In this document: in pieces, positions 62,028 to 64,000 of the stretch
Position numbering within the stretch: position 1 is the stretch's first letter
How the letters are laid out: each line of letters starts with the position of its first letter
Assembly (NCBI GenBank): GCA_009497875.2
Contig: CP032508.2
Coordinates: 1,116,001 to 1,180,000 of the forward strand
Length of the DNA: 64,000 nt
Origin: a gamma proteobacterium SS-5
GTDB lineage: Bacteria > Pseudomonadota > Gammaproteobacteria > Chromatiales > Chromatiaceae
Direction: 5' to 3'
Notes under the pieces: generated by a model
Databases searched by the model: none
Seen by the model: the letters and a program-made list of their open reading frames with translations, nothing else
Told to the model about the DNA's origin: nothing
Position numbers and translations under genes: made by a program

Positions 62028-62507
62028 TTATTCCAGATCTAGCAGCAAGGGGGGGCTGACTTCATCAAAGCGCAGTAGGCGCTGGCCTTGATGATCGGCC
62101 ATGAACGCCTCGGCATCCTCCTGGCTTTGCAGGGGGATGAGTTCCTTGCCCATGGGGCCCAGTACATCCGATCCGATCACATACCAGGCCTGGCGGGCGT
62201 CGATGCGGTTCAGGCTGTAGTAGTCGGTAACGCCTATGGCCTGGATCTCCTCGGCCCTGTGTCCGGGTGCCCATTTGGCCAGATCAAACAGATACTTGAA
62301 CATATCCTTGGCGCCATCAAAGTGATGCGCGTGGCCATCGCGGTAGAGTACGGTGGCAATCCATTCCGGATACTTGGTGACGAACATGCCGCACACCGGG
62401 CAGGTGTCCTTGGGGCCGGGTGCGGGCAGGGTTAGAGGTTCGCTCCAGACCGATAGGGGGGTGAGCAGCAGACAAAGCAGTATTAGGGCGGCCCTGGTCA
62501 TATTCAT
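62028..62507 (-). CDS. NosL-family copper protein
   Basis: A 159-residue exported protein. A signal peptide (LILLCLLLTPLSVWS) precedes the NosL core: DTCPVCGMFVTKYPEW, HHFDGAKDMFKYLFD and VTDYYSLNRIDARQAWYV. NosL binds Cu(I) through the CPxCGM motif and delivers it to nitrous oxide reductase, but homologues serve other copper enzymes. It overlaps the stop of the next NosL-like gene (TGATG). Confidence 0.88.
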   Translation of the reverse strand: MNMTRAALILLCLLLTPLSVWSEPLTLPAPGPKDTCPVCGMFVTKYPEWIATVLYRDGHAHHFDGAKDMFKYLFDLAKWAPGHRAEEIQAIGVTDYYSLNRIDARQAWYVIGSDVLGPMGKELIPLQSQEDAEAFMADHQGQRLLRFDEVSPPLLLDLE

Positions 62508-63184
62508 CAGCCCGCCTTTGGTTGCGCCTTTTCCTGCATCTTGCGCCGCCGCTCGGCGCGCATCTTGCGGATGCGCTGGCTGTCCTTGGCCATGTCCAGA
62601 TAGGCCTGGGTCAGGGCCTGATCGAAGTTGACCAGGGTGCCGCCCTGGGCCGCCATGGCCGCTTGGGCGGCGTCCAGCGAGGCGAAGGCCTTCTTGCTGT
62701 TGGCGGTCATGGTGCCCTTGAGCTTGGAGCCCACGAGGTAATGGGTGCCATCCACCAGCGCCAGGGGCTTGATCGCCGCGCTGCTGCCAAAATCGGCGGC
62801 GTAGATGGCCTTGGGGCCACGGTCCATGTTGAGGGAGAGGCTGATGGCCAGGCAGTGGAGGGAGCAGACGCCGTCCACCAGGTCATCGTCGTATTGCACC
62901 AGATGACGGCTGTGGTGGTATTCGGCGCGGTCCATGCCGCAATAGGGGCACTTGGGGTATTTTCTCAGATCATCCTGCAGCGGGTTGGCGTCCGGCGCGG
63001 TCTTGGGTATGAATTGCAAGGGGGTGCCATCGCCCTCGCAGACCTGGCCGCTGGACTCCAGCCAGCCCTTGCCGGGCAGCAGGGCACCCGGGCCCGCCTG
63101 CGCCCAGCCGGCAATGCCCAGCAGGCCTGTGCCACCCAATAGCTTCAAGAGATCGCGGCGTGTGCCCAAAATCGCTTTACCCAT
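62507..63184 (-). CDS. Second NosL-like protein with Tat-type signal
   Basis: A 225-residue protein. A Tat-type leader (GTRRDLLKLLGGTGLLG) precedes a NosL-like domain with KCPYCGMDRAEYHHSRHLVQ, GVCSLHCLAISLSL, AIYAADFGSSAAIKPLALVD and HYLVGSKLKGTMTANSKKAF. A basic helical tail (RKMRAERRRKMQEKAQPKAG) follows. Compared with its neighbour it carries additional Cys and His residues (VCSLHC) that may form a second metal site. The ATG at 63184 is set by the leader; the longer frame upstream is not coding. Confidence 0.85.
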   Translation of the reverse strand: MGKAILGTRRDLLKLLGGTGLLGIAGWAQAGPGALLPGKGWLESSGQVCEGDGTPLQFIPKTAPDANPLQDDLRKYPKCPYCGMDRAEYHHSRHLVQYDDDLVDGVCSLHCLAISLSLNMDRGPKAIYAADFGSSAAIKPLALVDGTHYLVGSKLKGTMTANSKKAFASLDAAQAAMAAQGGTLVNFDQALTQAYLDMAKDSQRIRKMRAERRRKMQEKAQPKAG

Positions 63185-63467
63185 GAATCTGTACTCCACT
63201 GATGATTGATTTCCCCTATTCTCTGACCAGTTTTTTCCGGGGACAAGCAAAATCCAACGCCAGCGGGGTAGCGGGCCAGGCGGTTGAGTGATTTCACTCA
63301 GGCCTTGAGCGGCCAGCCGACAGGCCCCCCTGGGTGTCAGGTCCTGCGCCAGCGCCCCGGGCTTCCGGGGCGGGGTCTGCCACAGGGCCGAGGCCAAAGC
63401 TTGCAGTGAAATCTGGCAAAGTCGGCGTAGAATAGCCCCTGCACACTCACAGCCTCAGGAGCCCAGC

Positions 63468-63788
63468 ATGAGCCGCAAACAACGCATCAGCCAACGCCTC
63501 AGCGAACAACTGGAGCCGGTCTATCTGGAGGTCAATGAAGAGACTCAGATGCACAATGTTCCCGCCGATGCCGAGTCCCACTTCCGCGTGGTGGTGGTCA
63601 GCAGCCGGTTTGAGGGCCTGACCCCGGTGGCGCGCCAGCGCCTGGTCAATCAGCTGGTGGCGGATGAGTTCGCCAACGGCATGCACGCCTTTTCTGTCTA
63701 TACCTGGACGCCCCAGCAGTGGGTGGAGAAGGGCGGTCAGGCACCCAGTTCACCGCCCTGTCTGGGTGGCTCGAAGGAGAAGCGCTGA
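63468..63788 (+). CDS. bolA: BolA family protein
   Basis: A 106-residue protein: RISQRLSEQLEPVYLEVNEE, MHNVPADAESHFRVVVVSSR, FEGLTPVARQRLVNQLVADE and GMHAFSVYTWTPQQW. This has the family's helix-turn-strand and the conserved C-terminal His (MHAFS) used with monothiol glutaredoxins in Fe-S trafficking. Stop overlaps the following start (TGATG). Confidence 0.93.
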   Translation: MSRKQRISQRLSEQLEPVYLEVNEETQMHNVPADAESHFRVVVVSSRFEGLTPVARQRLVNQLVADEFANGMHAFSVYTWTPQQWVEKGGQAPSSPPCLGGSKEKR

Positions 63789-64000
63789 TGAAGCTGAACA
63801 ACCCTATGCAACACGCCCGCCGCCGCTCAACCGGGCCTCTTGGCGGCCTGCTGCTGATCCTGTGCCTGCTGCTCGGCCTGCCCCTGCAGGCCGCCCAGCC
63901 GCCGGGTCAGGCCATAGCCACCGCCCATCCCCTGGCCACCCGAGCCGGGGTGGCCATGCTGCGCCAGGGCGGCAATGCCTTTGACGCGGCGGTGAGCGTG
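63788..64000 (+). CDS. Gamma-glutamyltransferase, N-terminal fragment at window edge
   Basis: Seventy-one codons visible. A signal peptide (LLLILCLLLGLPLQAAQ) is followed by AIATAHPLATRAGVAMLRQG and GNAFDAAVSV, the standard opening of gamma-glutamyltransferase (glutathione hydrolase). The catalytic threonine lies beyond the window. Coupled to bolA by a one-base overlap. Confidence 0.88.
   Translation, partial: MKLNNPMQHARRRSTGPLGGLLLILCLLLGLPLQAAQPPGQAIATAHPLATRAGVAMLRQGGNAFDAAVSV

Overview
The window is about 62 percent GC by eye and densely packed, with codon use and gene content typical of a gammaproteobacterium. It has split pntAA/pntAB/pntB, argA as an AAK-GNAT fusion, NosL-like proteins, a hemerythrin/DUF2249/NnrS-like operon under an FNR/DNR-type box, and pseudaminate-type flagellin glycosylation. 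A respiratorily flexible, motile, possibly sulfur-oxidising Chromatiales-like bacterium would fit, but the genus cannot be fixed from the sequence.

Layout. 1-2.9 kb: two divergent diguanylate-cyclase genes (the first cut by the window edge). 2.9-6.4 kb: a putative nitric-oxide response operon, then psd and an SCO-like protein. 6.7-9.6 kb: the three-gene proton-pumping transhydrogenase. 9.8-10.5 kb: a nucleotidyltransferase with a small partner. 10.5-20.4 kb: a flagellar filament island: pseG, a Maf-type glycosyltransferase, two short flagellins with near-identical promoters, a 1.67 kb repeat-rich noncoding spacer between them, then flaG, fliD, fliS and a fliT-like gene. 20.4-37.8 kb: housekeeping genes (CcsA-like, ffh, Uma2, a DHOD-like protein, argA, argE, ilvD, aspartokinase, AGCS transporter, MscS channel, Sel1-SPOR, PilZ, mutL). 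37.8-39.0 kb: a parDE module and an AbrB remnant bracketed by inverted 32-bp repeats.

39.04-54.24 kb is an AT-rich integrated element of about 15.2 kb. It sits in the 3' end of tRNA-Ser(UGA) and is bounded by a 15-bp direct repeat. It carries a P4-type integrase, an AlpA-like regulator, a CxxC small protein, an SF2-like ATPase, a RepA-like AAA ATPase, SSB, a secreted endonuclease I, a run of small exported or membrane proteins (two YHYH, one KTSC), RadC, ArdC and an IHF/HU-like protein. I see no conjugation or capsid genes. Its noncoding parts are unusually structured: a 141-nt RNA-like fold at 43.72-43.86 kb, a large hairpin with nearby iteron-like repeats at 51.4-51.7 kb, several perfect palindromes, and matching integrase-arm-like repeats at both ends. 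This is the part most likely to hold undescribed biology.

54.3-64 kb returns to the core genome: a Bax-inhibitor-1-like protein, an RRM RNA-binding protein, and a tightly coupled set running from a FecR-TPR-beta-barrel fusion protein through crcB and DUF190 to serS. These are followed by an S24-like protein, two overlapping NosL-family genes, bolA and the start of a gamma-glutamyltransferase. Several dispersed short repeat families (GCAGAG, CGTTCCCACG, GGGACTCG, CCCGGAT types) occupy the intergenic gaps.
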